Source: an uncultured Pseudomonas sp.
GTDB lineage: Bacteria > Pseudomonadota > Gammaproteobacteria > Pseudomonadales > Pseudomonadaceae
Direction of reading: 5' to 3'
DNA: 64,000 bases
Assembly: GCA_943912755.1 (NCBI GenBank)
Contig: CALTWF010000010.1
Location: 1-64,000, forward strand
Numbering within the stretch: position 1 is the stretch's first letter; every line of letters starts with the position of its first letter. This document shows, in pieces, positions 49,929-58,044 of the stretch. The position numbers were made by a program, and so were the translations under genes. Under the pieces are notes generated by a model. The model had not been told where the DNA came from, ran no database searches, and was given only the letters and a program-made list of their open reading frames with translations.

Positions 49929-50939
49929 ATGCTCCCAGAATCCGCCAACTCCCCGGAAACCCAACCCGCCGCCCTGTCCCGCCGCTTCAGCGTGGCACCG
50001 ATGATGGACTGGACCGATCGCCGCTGCCGCTACTTCCTGCGCCTGTTGTCGCGCCATGCCCTGCTCTATACCGAGATGGTCACCACCGGCGCCTTGCTGC
50101 ATGGCGATGCCACGCGTTTCCTCGGACATGACGCCGCCGAGTATCCGCTGGCCTTGCAACTGGGTGGCAGCGTGCCGGCGGACCTGGCGGCCTGCGCCAG
50201 GCTGGCCGAGGCGGCGGGCTACAACGAAGTGAACCTGAACGTCGGCTGCCCCAGCGACCGGGTGCAGAACAACATGATCGGCGCCTGCCTGATGGGCCAT
50301 CCGGCACTGGTGGCCGACTGCGTGAAGGCGATGATCGACGCGGTGCAGATTCCGGTGACGGTCAAGCACCGCATCGGTATCAACGGCCGCGACAGCTATG
50401 CCGAGCTGTGCGACTTCGTCGGCCAGGTACGCGATGCCGGCTGCCGCAGCTTTACCGTGCATGCGCGGATCGCCATCCTCGAAGGCCTGTCGCCCAAGGA
50501 GAACCGCGAGATCCCGCCACTGCGCTACGACGTTGCGGCGCAGTTGAAGCAGGACTTCCCGGACCTGGAGATCATCCTCAACGGCGGCATCAAGACCCTC
50601 GAAGAGTGTCACGAACACCTGAAGACCTTCGACGGCGTGATGCTCGGCCGCGAGGCGTATCACAACCCCTACCTGCTGGCCGAAGTGGACCAGCAGCTGT
50701 TCGGCAGCAGCGCCCCGGTAATCAGCCGCGCCGAAGCCCTGGAACGCCTCAAGCCGTATATCGCCGCCCACCTGGCCGCAGGCGGGGCCATGCATCATGT
50801 GACCCGCCACGTGCTCGGCCTGGCCCAGGGCTTCAAGGGCGCCCGGCGCTTCCGCCAACTGCTGTCGGTGGACGTGCACAAGACCGACGATCCGCTCGGC
50901 CTGCTCGATCAGGCTGCTGAATTGTTAAAGGGCCACTAG
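49929..50939 (+). CDS. dusA: tRNA-dihydrouridine(20/20a) synthase DusA
   Basis: DusA reduces uridine 20/20a in the tRNA D-loop using FMN and NADPH. The 336-residue protein has the FMN-binding start SVAPMMDWTDRR near residue 21, the catalytic Cys in NVGCPSDRVQ near residue 102, the KHRIGIN segment and HARIAILEGLSPKENR, characteristic of DusA. The ATG at 49929 gives the usual length; the frame open from 49782 has no matching N-terminus. Ribosome site weak. Confidence 0.93.
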   Translation: MLPESANSPETQPAALSRRFSVAPMMDWTDRRCRYFLRLLSRHALLYTEMVTTGALLHGDATRFLGHDAAEYPLALQLGGSVPADLAACARLAEAAGYNEVNLNVGCPSDRVQNNMIGACLMGHPALVADCVKAMIDAVQIPVTVKHRIGINGRDSYAELCDFVGQVRDAGCRSFTVHARIAILEGLSPKENREIPPLRYDVAAQLKQDFPDLEIILNGGIKTLEECHEHLKTFDGVMLGREAYHNPYLLAEVDQQLFGSSAPVISRAEALERLKPYIAAHLAAGGAMHHVTRHVLGLAQGFKGARRFRQLLSVDVHKTDDPLGLLDQAAELLKGH

Positions 50940-51056
50940 GAACCCGAGCGCTCCCCGGCACTCGAAGACTTACCGTTGAAAAGCCCGCCAGCACGGCCTT
51001 GAGCCGCTGGCAGGCCTCGGGTAATGTCGTCGCACCGCACAGGACAGAGCACGCTC

Positions 51057-51983
51057 ATGACTTCCAAGCTGGAACAACTCAAGCAGTTCACCACGGTCGT
51101 CGCCGATACCGGCGATATCGACGCGATCAGCCGCCTCAAGCCGGTCGATGCCACCACCAACCCTTCCCTGCTGCTCAAGGCCGCCGCCATGCCCGGCTAC
51201 GCCGACCTGCTGGACCAGGCGATCCGCGGCAGCAAGGGCAATGTCGACCTGGCCTGCGATACCTTCGCCGTCGCGGTGGGCAGCGGCATCCTCAAGGCCA
51301 TTCCTGGCCGTATCTCGACTGAAGTGGACGCCCGCCTGTCGTTCGACGAACCGGCCCTGCTGGCCAAGGCGCGCAAGCTGATCGAGCTGTACGACCAGGC
51401 CGGCGTCGGCCGCGACCGGGTACTGATCAAGCTGGCCTCGACCTGGGAAGGCATCCGCGCCGCCGAGGTGCTGGAGAAGGAAGGCATCCAGACCAACCTG
51501 ACCCTGCTGTTCTCCTTCGCCCAGGCCGCCGCCTGCGCCGATGCCGGGGTGTTCCTGATCTCGCCGTTCGTGGGCCGCATCTACGACTGGTACAAGAAAT
51601 CCACCGGCCAGGAGTACGTGGGCGCCGAAGACCCGGGCGTGCAGTCGGTGACGCGCATCTACAACTACTACAAGGCCAATGGCTACGACACCGTGGTCAT
51701 GGGCGCCAGCTTCCGCAATATCGGCCAGATCGAGCAATTGGCCGGCTGCGATCGCCTGACCATCAGTCCCGAACTGCTGCAAAAGCTCAGCGACGACCAG
51801 GGCAGCCTGGAGCGCCAGCTGAAGCCGGGTGCCACTGGTGAGCCGCGCCTGACCCTGAATGAAAGCCAGTTCCGCTGGGCGTCCAACGAAGACGCCATGG
51901 CCACCGAGAAACTGGCCGAGGGCATTCGCCTGTTCGCCCGCGACCAGGAAAAGCTCGAAGCGCTGCTCTCTGCAAAAAATTGA
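51057..51983 (+). CDS. tal: Transaldolase
   Basis: Transaldolase moves a dihydroxyacetone unit between sugar phosphates in the pentose phosphate pathway. The 308-residue protein is of the TalB type. DATTNPSLLLKA near residue 32 is the first signature, and the Schiff-base Lys is in RVLIKLASTWEG near residue 131. FLISPFVGRIYDW and the late GASFRNIGQIEQLAGCDRLTIS also match. AGGA lies twelve bases upstream of the start. It follows dusA by 117 bases. Confidence 0.95.
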   Translation: MTSKLEQLKQFTTVVADTGDIDAISRLKPVDATTNPSLLLKAAAMPGYADLLDQAIRGSKGNVDLACDTFAVAVGSGILKAIPGRISTEVDARLSFDEPALLAKARKLIELYDQAGVGRDRVLIKLASTWEGIRAAEVLEKEGIQTNLTLLFSFAQAAACADAGVFLISPFVGRIYDWYKKSTGQEYVGAEDPGVQSVTRIYNYYKANGYDTVVMGASFRNIGQIEQLAGCDRLTISPELLQKLSDDQGSLERQLKPGATGEPRLTLNESQFRWASNEDAMATEKLAEGIRLFARDQEKLEALLSAKN

Positions 51984-52067
51984 TACAAATATCGGTTTGC
52001 CAGTAGTCGCGACAGCGCGGAAAGTCCCGCCTCCTCCGCAACTACTGGCAGACGATTTCCCGCCCTG

Positions 52068-53963
52068 ATGGTCGATTCCCCTTCTTTGCCGCTGGTCCTC
52101 GCCGGGCCGCTGCTGCGCCGCCTGGAAGCTCGCCGCGTGGTGTTCTGGCTGGTCGCCACGCGGCCGCTGAACGCCGAACTGCACCTCGACACCCCGGAGC
52201 CGCTGCTCCTGCCCCTGGACGAATCGCGCTGCCAGGTCGTGCAAGTGGGGCGCCACGCCTTCCTCCACCTGATCGACGTGCAACTGGACGCGCCGCTGCC
52301 CTGCGACACGCGGATCGGCTATGACCTGCTGCTCGACGGCCAGGGCATCGGCGAATGGGCCCCGCACCTGCTGTATGCCGGCATGAGCCGTCCGGACTTC
52401 GTCGTGCGCTCGCGCCTCGACCAGTTGCTCCATGGTTCCTGCCGCAAGCCGCATTACCCTAGCGCCGACGGCCTGCTTTGCGCCGACCGCCTGCTCGCCG
52501 AGCCCCACGCCGGCAACGAGCGCCCGGCGCTGCTGATGATGAGTGGCGATCAGGTCTACGCCGACGATGTCGCCGGGCCCATGCTGCGCGCCATCCATGC
52601 CCTGATCCAGCGCCTGGGTCTCTTCGAGGAATGCCTTGAGGGTGCGGTGATTGGCGACAGCACCGAGTTGTACGGTCATCCGGCCAGCTACTACCAGCGC
52701 GGCGACCTGCTGCCGGCGCTGAAAAGCAATGAGACCCTGCGCGAGCGCTTCTTCGGCGGGGTGCGCAAGCCGATCTTCACCAGCAGCAGCGCCGACAACC
52801 ATCTGGTGACCTTCGCCGAAACCCTGGCGATGTACTTGCTGGTCTGGTCGCCGGTGCCGTGGACGCTGGTCGACCCGGCCATGCCGCCACTGACCGCCGA
52901 GCGCCAGGCCCGCTACAAGGCCGAGCAGGCCTGCCTGAAGGGCTTCGTCGATGGCCTTGGCGGCGTGGCCCGGGTGCTCGCGCACCTGCCATCGCTGATG
53001 ATCTTCGACGACCACGACATCACCGATGACTGGAACCTCTCGGCGCAATGGGAGGAAACCGCCTACGGCCATCCCTTCTCCCGGCGCATCATCGGCAACG
53101 CCCTGCTCGCCTACCTGCTCTGCCAGGCCTGGGGCAACAACCCGGACGTGTTCCCCGACCTGCTGGAGAAATGCCAGGCGCTGTTCGCCAGCGCCCATGC
53201 CGACGGCCACCTCGATAGCCCGGCCCAGGACGAACTGATCAGCGACCTGCTGCGCTTCCAGCAATGGCACTTCGTGCTGCCCACCAGTCCCGCCCTGCTG
53301 GTTCTCGATACCCGTACCCGGCGCTGGCGCAGCGAAAGCAACCTGGCCAAGCCCTCCGGCCTGCTCGATTGGGAAGCCCTGAGCGAACTGCAACAGGCAC
53401 TGCTCGACCACCCCTCGGCAATCATCGTTTCCCCCGCACCGATCTTCGGCGTGAAGCTGATCGAGACGGTGCAGAAGATCTTCAGCTGGTGCGGCTACCC
53501 GCTATTGGTGGATGCGGAAAACTGGATGGCCCATCGCGGCGCGGCACAGGTGATCCTGAATATCTTCCGGCACTCGCGCACGCCGGGGCATTACGTGATT
53601 CTCTCCGGCGATGTGCACTACTCGTTCGTCTACGAGGTGCTGATTCGCCATCGCCAGCGCAGCCCGCATCTATGGCAGGTCACCAGCAGCGGGATCAAGA
53701 ACCAGTTCCCGGCGCGCCTGCTCGAAGTGTTCGACCGCCTGAATCGCTGGCTGTACGCACCACGCTCGCCGCTGAACTGGTTTACCCGGCGGCGCTTGAT
53801 GGAAGTGGTGCCGCGGGTGCCGAGCCACAGCGAGGCCGGAGAGCGCTTGTGGAACAGCGCGGGGCTGGGACGGGTGTTCTTCAATGAGGCGGGACAGCCG
53901 GAGAGGGTTTATCAGCTGAATGCGGATGGGGCAGAGGCTACCGAGTTCCTGCGCAGGGACTGA
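52068..53963 (+). CDS. PhoD-like metallophosphatase-domain protein
   Basis: The 631-residue protein has the PhoD-like metallophosphatase signatures: MMSGDQVYADDVAGP near residue 160, MIFDDHDITDDWNLS near residue 312 and VILSGDVHYSFVYEVLIRH near residue 507. These supply the metal-binding Asp, Asn and His residues. Unlike secreted PhoD it has no signal peptide, so it is probably cytoplasmic. Substrate unknown. It follows tal by 84 bases and converges on rssC. Confidence 0.85.
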   Translation: MVDSPSLPLVLAGPLLRRLEARRVVFWLVATRPLNAELHLDTPEPLLLPLDESRCQVVQVGRHAFLHLIDVQLDAPLPCDTRIGYDLLLDGQGIGEWAPHLLYAGMSRPDFVVRSRLDQLLHGSCRKPHYPSADGLLCADRLLAEPHAGNERPALLMMSGDQVYADDVAGPMLRAIHALIQRLGLFEECLEGAVIGDSTELYGHPASYYQRGDLLPALKSNETLRERFFGGVRKPIFTSSSADNHLVTFAETLAMYLLVWSPVPWTLVDPAMPPLTAERQARYKAEQACLKGFVDGLGGVARVLAHLPSLMIFDDHDITDDWNLSAQWEETAYGHPFSRRIIGNALLAYLLCQAWGNNPDVFPDLLEKCQALFASAHADGHLDSPAQDELISDLLRFQQWHFVLPTSPALLVLDTRTRRWRSESNLAKPSGLLDWEALSELQQALLDHPSAIIVSPAPIFGVKLIETVQKIFSWCGYPLLVDAENWMAHRGAAQVILNIFRHSRTPGHYVILSGDVHYSFVYEVLIRHRQRSPHLWQVTSSGIKNQFPARLLEVFDRLNRWLYAPRSPLNWFTRRRLMEVVPRVPSHSEAGERLWNSAGLGRVFFNEAGQPERVYQLNADGAEATEFLRRD

Positions 53964-53966
53964 AGA

Positions 53967-53993
53967 CCCTACCGCCGCAGCGCAGCGGCAGGG
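53967..53993. terminator. Hairpin between the PhoD-like gene and rssC
   Basis: CCCTACCGC and GCGGCAGGG pair with one mismatch around CGCAGCGCA. It sits between convergent stops and may terminate both transcripts; there is no long T-run. Confidence 0.55.
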
Positions 53994-54002
53994 CCTGAAA
54001 AG

Positions 54003-54485
54003 CTAGCTGCGCTCCAGCGCGTTCACCAGGTCATGGAAGGCTTCACGGTTGGAGTCGTTCAGGCCCATGAGGATCTTGTGTGCCTCCAGCACCTTGGAGC
54101 GCACCACTTCTTCGTCCTGGTCCTGGGACGGCAGGTCGGTGAGGCATTCCGGGCAAGGGATCGGGCGGTCGACGATATTGAACACCTGGTCGAAACCCAT
54201 CGACTGCAGCAGGCGGGTGATGTCGGCGTGGGTGGTGACCACGGTCGGCAACAGGCCAACTTTCTGCCGCGAGAGGATCGACAGCTTGGCCAGCAGGCCG
54301 AGGGTGGTGCTGTCGATGCTCTGGGTTTCCGTCAGATCGATGACGATCGCCGAGAAATTCAGCGCCGTGAAGATCTTCTCAATAGTTGCATCCAGCGCCG
54401 AACACAAGGTCAGGCGCACTTCACCGACAAATTTCAGAACGAAGGTGCCGTTCTGTTCGGCGAACTGGATTCTACCGGTACTCAT
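54003..54485 (-). CDS. rssC: STAS-domain anti-anti-sigma factor (RssC-like)
   Basis: The 160-residue protein has a STAS domain (about 1-105) with the phosphorylation-site region TQSIDSTTLGLLAKL, the serine being the usual regulatory residue. A C-terminal extension carries ECLTDLPSQDQDEEVVRSKV and a CPEC pair. In Pseudomonas the STAS protein paired with an RssB-type PP2C response regulator is named RssC, and the pair is linked to control of RpoS. Its ATG overlaps the upstream rssB stop (ATGA), so the two are translationally coupled. Confidence 0.87.
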   Translation of the reverse strand: MSTGRIQFAEQNGTFVLKFVGEVRLTLCSALDATIEKIFTALNFSAIVIDLTETQSIDSTTLGLLAKLSILSRQKVGLLPTVVTTHADITRLLQSMGFDQVFNIVDRPIPCPECLTDLPSQDQDEEVVRSKVLEAHKILMGLNDSNREAFHDLVNALERS

Positions 54486-55666
54486 TGAAGGTTCCTGCTC
54501 AACACCAATAGGGCGATATCATCCGGCATCTCCCCAAGCGTAGCCAATTCGAATCGTCGGCGCAGGCCATCCAGGCTGCCGCCCGCGTCCCTGATGATTT
54601 CAGGCAGGGCCGCTTCTTTATCTTTGAGTGTCTCGCCGGGCAAAAGGTCAAGGATGCCGTCGGAGAGCAGGGTCAGGCTGAAGGAATCCGGTAGTTCGAG
54701 GACGTGGTCCTGGTAGGTCGCCTCGTCGAACAGTCCTACCGGCAGGCCGCGGCCTTCCAGGTAGCGGCCCTGCCCCTCGCTGAACAGCACCGGCAACGGC
54801 AGGTGGCCGCCGATGGCGTAGGTCAGCAGGCCGGTGTCTTCGTCGATCACGCCGCCCACCATGGTGACGTGCTTGCCCAGCTTGCAGTTGATCAGGCCGC
54901 GGTTGATGTGGCCGAGCACTTCCGAAGGCTTGAAGTCACGCAACGAACCGGCGCGCTTGAATTCGAAGAGCAGACGGGTGGTCATGAACTTCAACAGCAC
55001 CGTGACGAACGCCGAAGACGCGCCATGCCCGGAGACATCTGCCAGGTAGAAGGCGATACGCCGCTCGTCGACGCGGAAGTAGTCGGCAAAGTCGCCAGAC
55101 AGGTACAGCGACGGAATGATCTGGTGCTCGAAGGAGAACCCGGCGCACTGCCACGGGTTTTCCGGAAGCATGTTCATCTGTACCTGGCGGCCAGCGGTCT
55201 GGTCCTCCTGCAGCAGGTGCAGGCTGGCCTCCAGTTCGCGGTTGGCGGCTTCGAGTTTTTCCCGGTAACGCTGGTTTTCCAGGATCAGCCGCGCGCGGTC
55301 GAGGGCCCGGCGCACGGAGTGCTCGAGAACGGCGAGATCTTCAAGGGGCTTGATCAGGTAATCGGCGGCACCGAGCCGCAGCGCCTCGACGGCATCGTTC
55401 ATCACTCCGGCACCGGAGACCACGATCACCGGCAGGTCGGGAGCACGCTCGGTAACCTGGCGAATCAGCTCCAGTCCGCCCATTTGCGGCATGCGCAAAT
55501 CGCAGATGACAAGGTCGGGTCGATCCTGTTCGAACACTTCGAGACCCTGCTGGCCATTGCTTGCCTGCAGGACGCTGAAACCGCTGTCTTCCAGGTAGGC
55601 GGCGAGACTCTCGCGCACCACGTCGTCGTCATCGATTATCAGCAGCGTTGCACTGGTTTTCTGCAT
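54482..55666 (-). CDS. rssB: Response regulator with PP2C phosphatase output (RssB-like)
   Basis: The 394-residue protein has a receiver domain (about 1-125) with IDDDD, the phospho-Asp in LVICDLRMPQMGG and Lys in YLIKPLED. A coiled coil (about 128-170) and a PP2C-like Ser/Thr phosphatase domain (about 190-394) with SGDFADYF, ADVSGHGASSA, LLSDGILDL and GEMPDDIALLVL follow. Phosphatase output fits dephosphorylation of the adjacent STAS protein. The start MQKTSATLLI at 55666 is used; upstream in-frame sequence to 55870 shows no domain. Confidence 0.92.
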   Translation of the reverse strand: MQKTSATLLIIDDDDVVRESLAAYLEDSGFSVLQASNGQQGLEVFEQDRPDLVICDLRMPQMGGLELIRQVTERAPDLPVIVVSGAGVMNDAVEALRLGAADYLIKPLEDLAVLEHSVRRALDRARLILENQRYREKLEAANRELEASLHLLQEDQTAGRQVQMNMLPENPWQCAGFSFEHQIIPSLYLSGDFADYFRVDERRIAFYLADVSGHGASSAFVTVLLKFMTTRLLFEFKRAGSLRDFKPSEVLGHINRGLINCKLGKHVTMVGGVIDEDTGLLTYAIGGHLPLPVLFSEGQGRYLEGRGLPVGLFDEATYQDHVLELPDSFSLTLLSDGILDLLPGETLKDKEAALPEIIRDAGGSLDGLRRRFELATLGEMPDDIALLVLSRNLQ

Positions 55667-56008
55667 GTGGGCAAACGGCGCCAGAAATAGGTTGGCGTAG
55701 GTGGCTCGACAGGCTGGAGCGCACGTACTGGATTCTCTTCTAGCCACTCTGCCTTTCTGAGTTGCCTGCCAGAAAAGTCTGACCGACAACAGGTAGAGGT
55801 GCCCTGTAAGGCGCAGACGGTACTCCCATCCGTCAGGCGTTTCAAGCATGCGGCGACGCTCTCGCAGCACGCTTCACAGCGCAAATCACCGGGAGTTATA
55901 AAAACCCGGTTTGTGGCAACTCAATGGAAGGACAGAGGCACGCTTCAAGCTGCAAGTTTCAAGAAAAAGCACTGGACGCAAGGTCCTGTTGCGCGCAAAA
56001 ACGCAAAA
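55667..56008. other. Gene-free region upstream of rssB
   Basis: About 340 bases contain no gene I can support. The frame running into rssB from 55870 lacks a recognisable domain, and another frame to 55884 is cysteine-rich but without ribosome site. The rssB promoter should lie here, but no clear -35/-10 pair stands out. The left part is ordinary in composition; the right part (55930-56000) begins the CAAGCTGCAAG-type repeat described next. Confidence 0.4.
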
Positions 56009-56082
56009 AGCTGCAAGAAAAAGCCGCCCTGACACCGGCGGCTCTTTCTTGCAGCTTATGACCTGAAACTTGTAACTATTTC
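55946..56082. repeat. CTGCAAG-type intergenic repeat with terminator of mlaA
   Basis: A long stem, AGCTGCAAGAAA-AGCCGCC (56009-56027) with GGCGGCT-TTTCTTGCAGCT (to 56056), encloses a GC hairpin followed, on the minus strand, by a T-run; this suits an mlaA terminator. Outer arms CAAGCTGCAAGTTTCAAG (from 55948) and the complementary stretch ending CCTGAAACTTGTAAC (to 56075) extend the dyad. CTGCAAG units occur at least three times. The pattern resembles a dispersed Pseudomonas repeat. Confidence 0.65.
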
Positions 56083-56084
56083 GA

Positions 56085-56789
56085 TCAGAAGTCGTCTTCG
56101 ACCTGACCGTCCTTGACCTTGAACTCGCGGTTCTGCAGGTAGGCATTGCGGATGAAGGTGTACTTGTCACCACGGATCATCTTTTCTGCCGACAGCAGGC
56201 TGGCCCGGGTGTCCACCACATCGACGCCGCGAATGGTGTTGCGGGTCGGCACGTGGTCGATGTACTGGTAGGGCTCGGTGTAGGTATCCGGGTACTTGGC
56301 CAGGGCATCGCGCACGGTGCTCGGACCGAGCAGCGGCAGCATCACGTAAGGGCCGCTGCCGAGCCCCCAGTAGCCGAGGGTCTGGCCGAAGTCTTCGTCG
56401 TTGCGCTGCAGGCCCATCTTGGTGCCGACATCGAAGAAACCACCGAGACCGAAGGTGGTGTTGACGATCAACCGCGCGGTATCCACGCCCGCCGCATGGG
56501 GCTTGAGCTGGAGGATGTTGTTGGCAAGGTTGGTCACGTCACCCAGGTTCTGGAAGATGTTGTGCACGCCGTCCTGGAGGAACTGCGGGGTAACCCACTG
56601 GTAGCCCTGGGCGATGGGTTTCAGCGCGTAGGTGTCGACCGTGTCGTTGAAGCGGAAGATAGGCCGGTTGATGCTTTCCCAAGGATCATCCTCGGTAGCC
56701 GCCTGGGCGGCGAACGGCGCCAGCAGCGCGGTCGCGCAGACACTGGCCCGGAACAAACGATCGAGCACTCCCGTACCGATCCCACGCAT
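56085..56789 (-). CDS. mlaA: MlaA/VacJ family phospholipid-transport protein
   Basis: MlaA removes misplaced phospholipids from the outer leaflet of the outer membrane and passes them to the Mla pathway. The 234-residue precursor has the family core: DDPWESINRPIFRFND, YQWVTPQFLQDGVHNIFQNL, NTTFGLGGFFDVGTKMG and FGQTLGYWGLGSGPYVMLPLLGPS. The signal sequence ends AAQAATED as for signal peptidase I; no lipobox cysteine precedes the mature part, although E. coli MlaA is a lipoprotein. No other mla gene is in the window. Confidence 0.92.
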   Translation of the reverse strand: MRGIGTGVLDRLFRASVCATALLAPFAAQAATEDDPWESINRPIFRFNDTVDTYALKPIAQGYQWVTPQFLQDGVHNIFQNLGDVTNLANNILQLKPHAAGVDTARLIVNTTFGLGGFFDVGTKMGLQRNDEDFGQTLGYWGLGSGPYVMLPLLGPSTVRDALAKYPDTYTEPYQYIDHVPTRNTIRGVDVVDTRASLLSAEKMIRGDKYTFIRNAYLQNREFKVKDGQVEDDF

Positions 56790-56964
56790 AGTTTTTCTCC
56801 TGGTTCAACGCAGAGCGGAACCACCCAGGTTCCGCGACAAAGTGAGCAAGTATAAAGCCTGGCGATGCCCGCGTCGCAAATAGTTGACGCGACCGGCTTC
56901 ACACAGGCGTCACCAAACTGTCATCCCCGACCGGTAACGTCCCCGCTATTTCAGGGACGTTGCC

Positions 56965-57555
56965 ATGCCTCACGCACCCGCCTTCACTGCGCTGTTGTTC
57001 GGACTTCGCGGCTGCCTGGTCGATTTCGGCGGGCGCTGCCTGGAAGCGCCCCGGGAAACCCCGGTCCAGCCTACCCCCGGCGCGCTCGACGTACTGGCCT
57101 GGCTGCACCGCCACCAGGTGCCCTGCGCCTGGCTCGACGATGTCGCGCCCGAGCAGGGCCAACGCCTCAGCCACGCCCTGCCGGACTGGCTGCGGGCTAC
57201 CCGGCACGGCGACGCCAAGCCGTGGCCCGCCCCCGACGCCTGCTGGAACGCGCTGATGCATATCGAAGCCGGCCGGCTCGATGGCTGCGTACTGATCAGC
57301 GGCGAACCACGCCTGCTCCAGGCCGGTCTCAATGCCGGCCTGTGGACCATCGGCCTGGCCGCCTGCGGGCCACTGTGCGGGCTGTCGGAAGCCGAGTGGC
57401 AGGCACTGGACGACAAGCAACGCGAGAAAAAGCGCGGCAAGGCCACCTTGCAGTTGTTCAGCCTCGGCGTGCACTCGGTGATCGACCATCTCCAGGAACT
57501 GGCGGACTGCCTGGCGGACATCAGCCAGCGTCGACTCAAGGGCGAGAAGCCCTGA
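56965..57555 (+). CDS. HAD-like protein lacking the catalytic aspartates
   Basis: The 196-residue protein has the layout of a small HAD phosphatase related to phosphonoacetaldehyde hydrolase: a first beta strand with FGLRGCLVDFGG, a cap-like insertion (about 40-90) and GCVLISGEPRLLQAGLNAGLWTIGLA as the later Rossmann part. At the place of the DxD nucleophile motif it reads GLRG, so both aspartates are absent and phosphatase activity is unlikely. The C-terminal helix (HSVIDHLQELADCLADIS) matches the phosphonatase group. The homologue in P. aeruginosa lies at the same place, by recollection. Confidence 0.82.
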   Translation: MPHAPAFTALLFGLRGCLVDFGGRCLEAPRETPVQPTPGALDVLAWLHRHQVPCAWLDDVAPEQGQRLSHALPDWLRATRHGDAKPWPAPDACWNALMHIEAGRLDGCVLISGEPRLLQAGLNAGLWTIGLAACGPLCGLSEAEWQALDDKQREKKRGKATLQLFSLGVHSVIDHLQELADCLADISQRRLKGEKP

Positions 57556-57665
57556 TCCGGGTCATGCAAAGCCGGGCGCCGTGGATTAATCTGTCAAACG
57601 TCGCATGGACCTTTCGCCAGCGCTGAAGGTCCATGGCTGTGCCTATTGATAGAAGGGAAATCGCC

Positions 57666-57929
57666 ATGTCCAACAGCGATCTGCAACACCAGCTCGATAC
57701 GCTGCGCCAGCAACTGGAGCAGGACCCGCCGCTCTCCGAAGAAGAACGCCTTCACCTGCATGAACTGATGCAGCAGATCGATGCCCAGATCAAACTCGAA
57801 GCCGCGACCCAGGACAACAACCTGGTGGACGGCGTGAACCTGGCCGTCGAGCGTTTCGAGGTTGACCACCCAGGGCTGACGGCGACCCTGCGCAACATCG
57901 TGCAAAGCCTGCAGAGCATGGGAATCTAA
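57666..57929 (+). CDS. DUF4404 family protein
   Basis: The 87-residue acidic, helical protein has the DUF4404 pattern: LRQQLEQDPPLSEEERLHLHELMQQI, then LAVERFEVDHPGLTATLRNIVQSLQSMGI. Its function is unknown. The ATG at 57666 is preceded by an AAGGGAAA ribosome site eight bases upstream. It ends just before the largest REP doublet of the window. Confidence 0.85.
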   Translation: MSNSDLQHQLDTLRQQLEQDPPLSEEERLHLHELMQQIDAQIKLEAATQDNNLVDGVNLAVERFEVDHPGLTATLRNIVQSLQSMGI

Positions 57930-57933
57930 AGAA

Positions 57934-58029
57934 CGCCGCGGCCCCTGTGGGAGCTGGCTTGCCAGCGATAGCTATAGTGAATTCACTGACGCTATCGCTG
58001 GCAAGCCAGCTCCCACAGGGGCCGCGGCG
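57934..58029. repeat. REP doublet with perfect 38-bp arms
   Basis: Left arm 57934-57971 and right arm 57992-58029 are exact reverse complements over 38 bases. They run CGCCGCGGCCCCTGTGGG to CCCACAGGGGCCGCGGCG outside and share the GCTGGCAAGCCAGCTCCCACAG core with the copies at 19219 and 22944. The loop has a palindromic GTGAATTCAC. A GCTTTTC tail beyond the right arm could make it a terminator for the DUF4404 gene, and it separates it from convergent queF. Confidence 0.88.
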
Positions 58030-58044
58030 CTTTTCAGATGATTG

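Noticed and set aside
55667..55870. N-terminal extension of rssB or a PilZ-like gene upstream of it
   Set aside because: The translation has no PilZ motif (no RxxxR or DxSxxG) and the conserved receiver start MQKTSATLLI begins at 55666.
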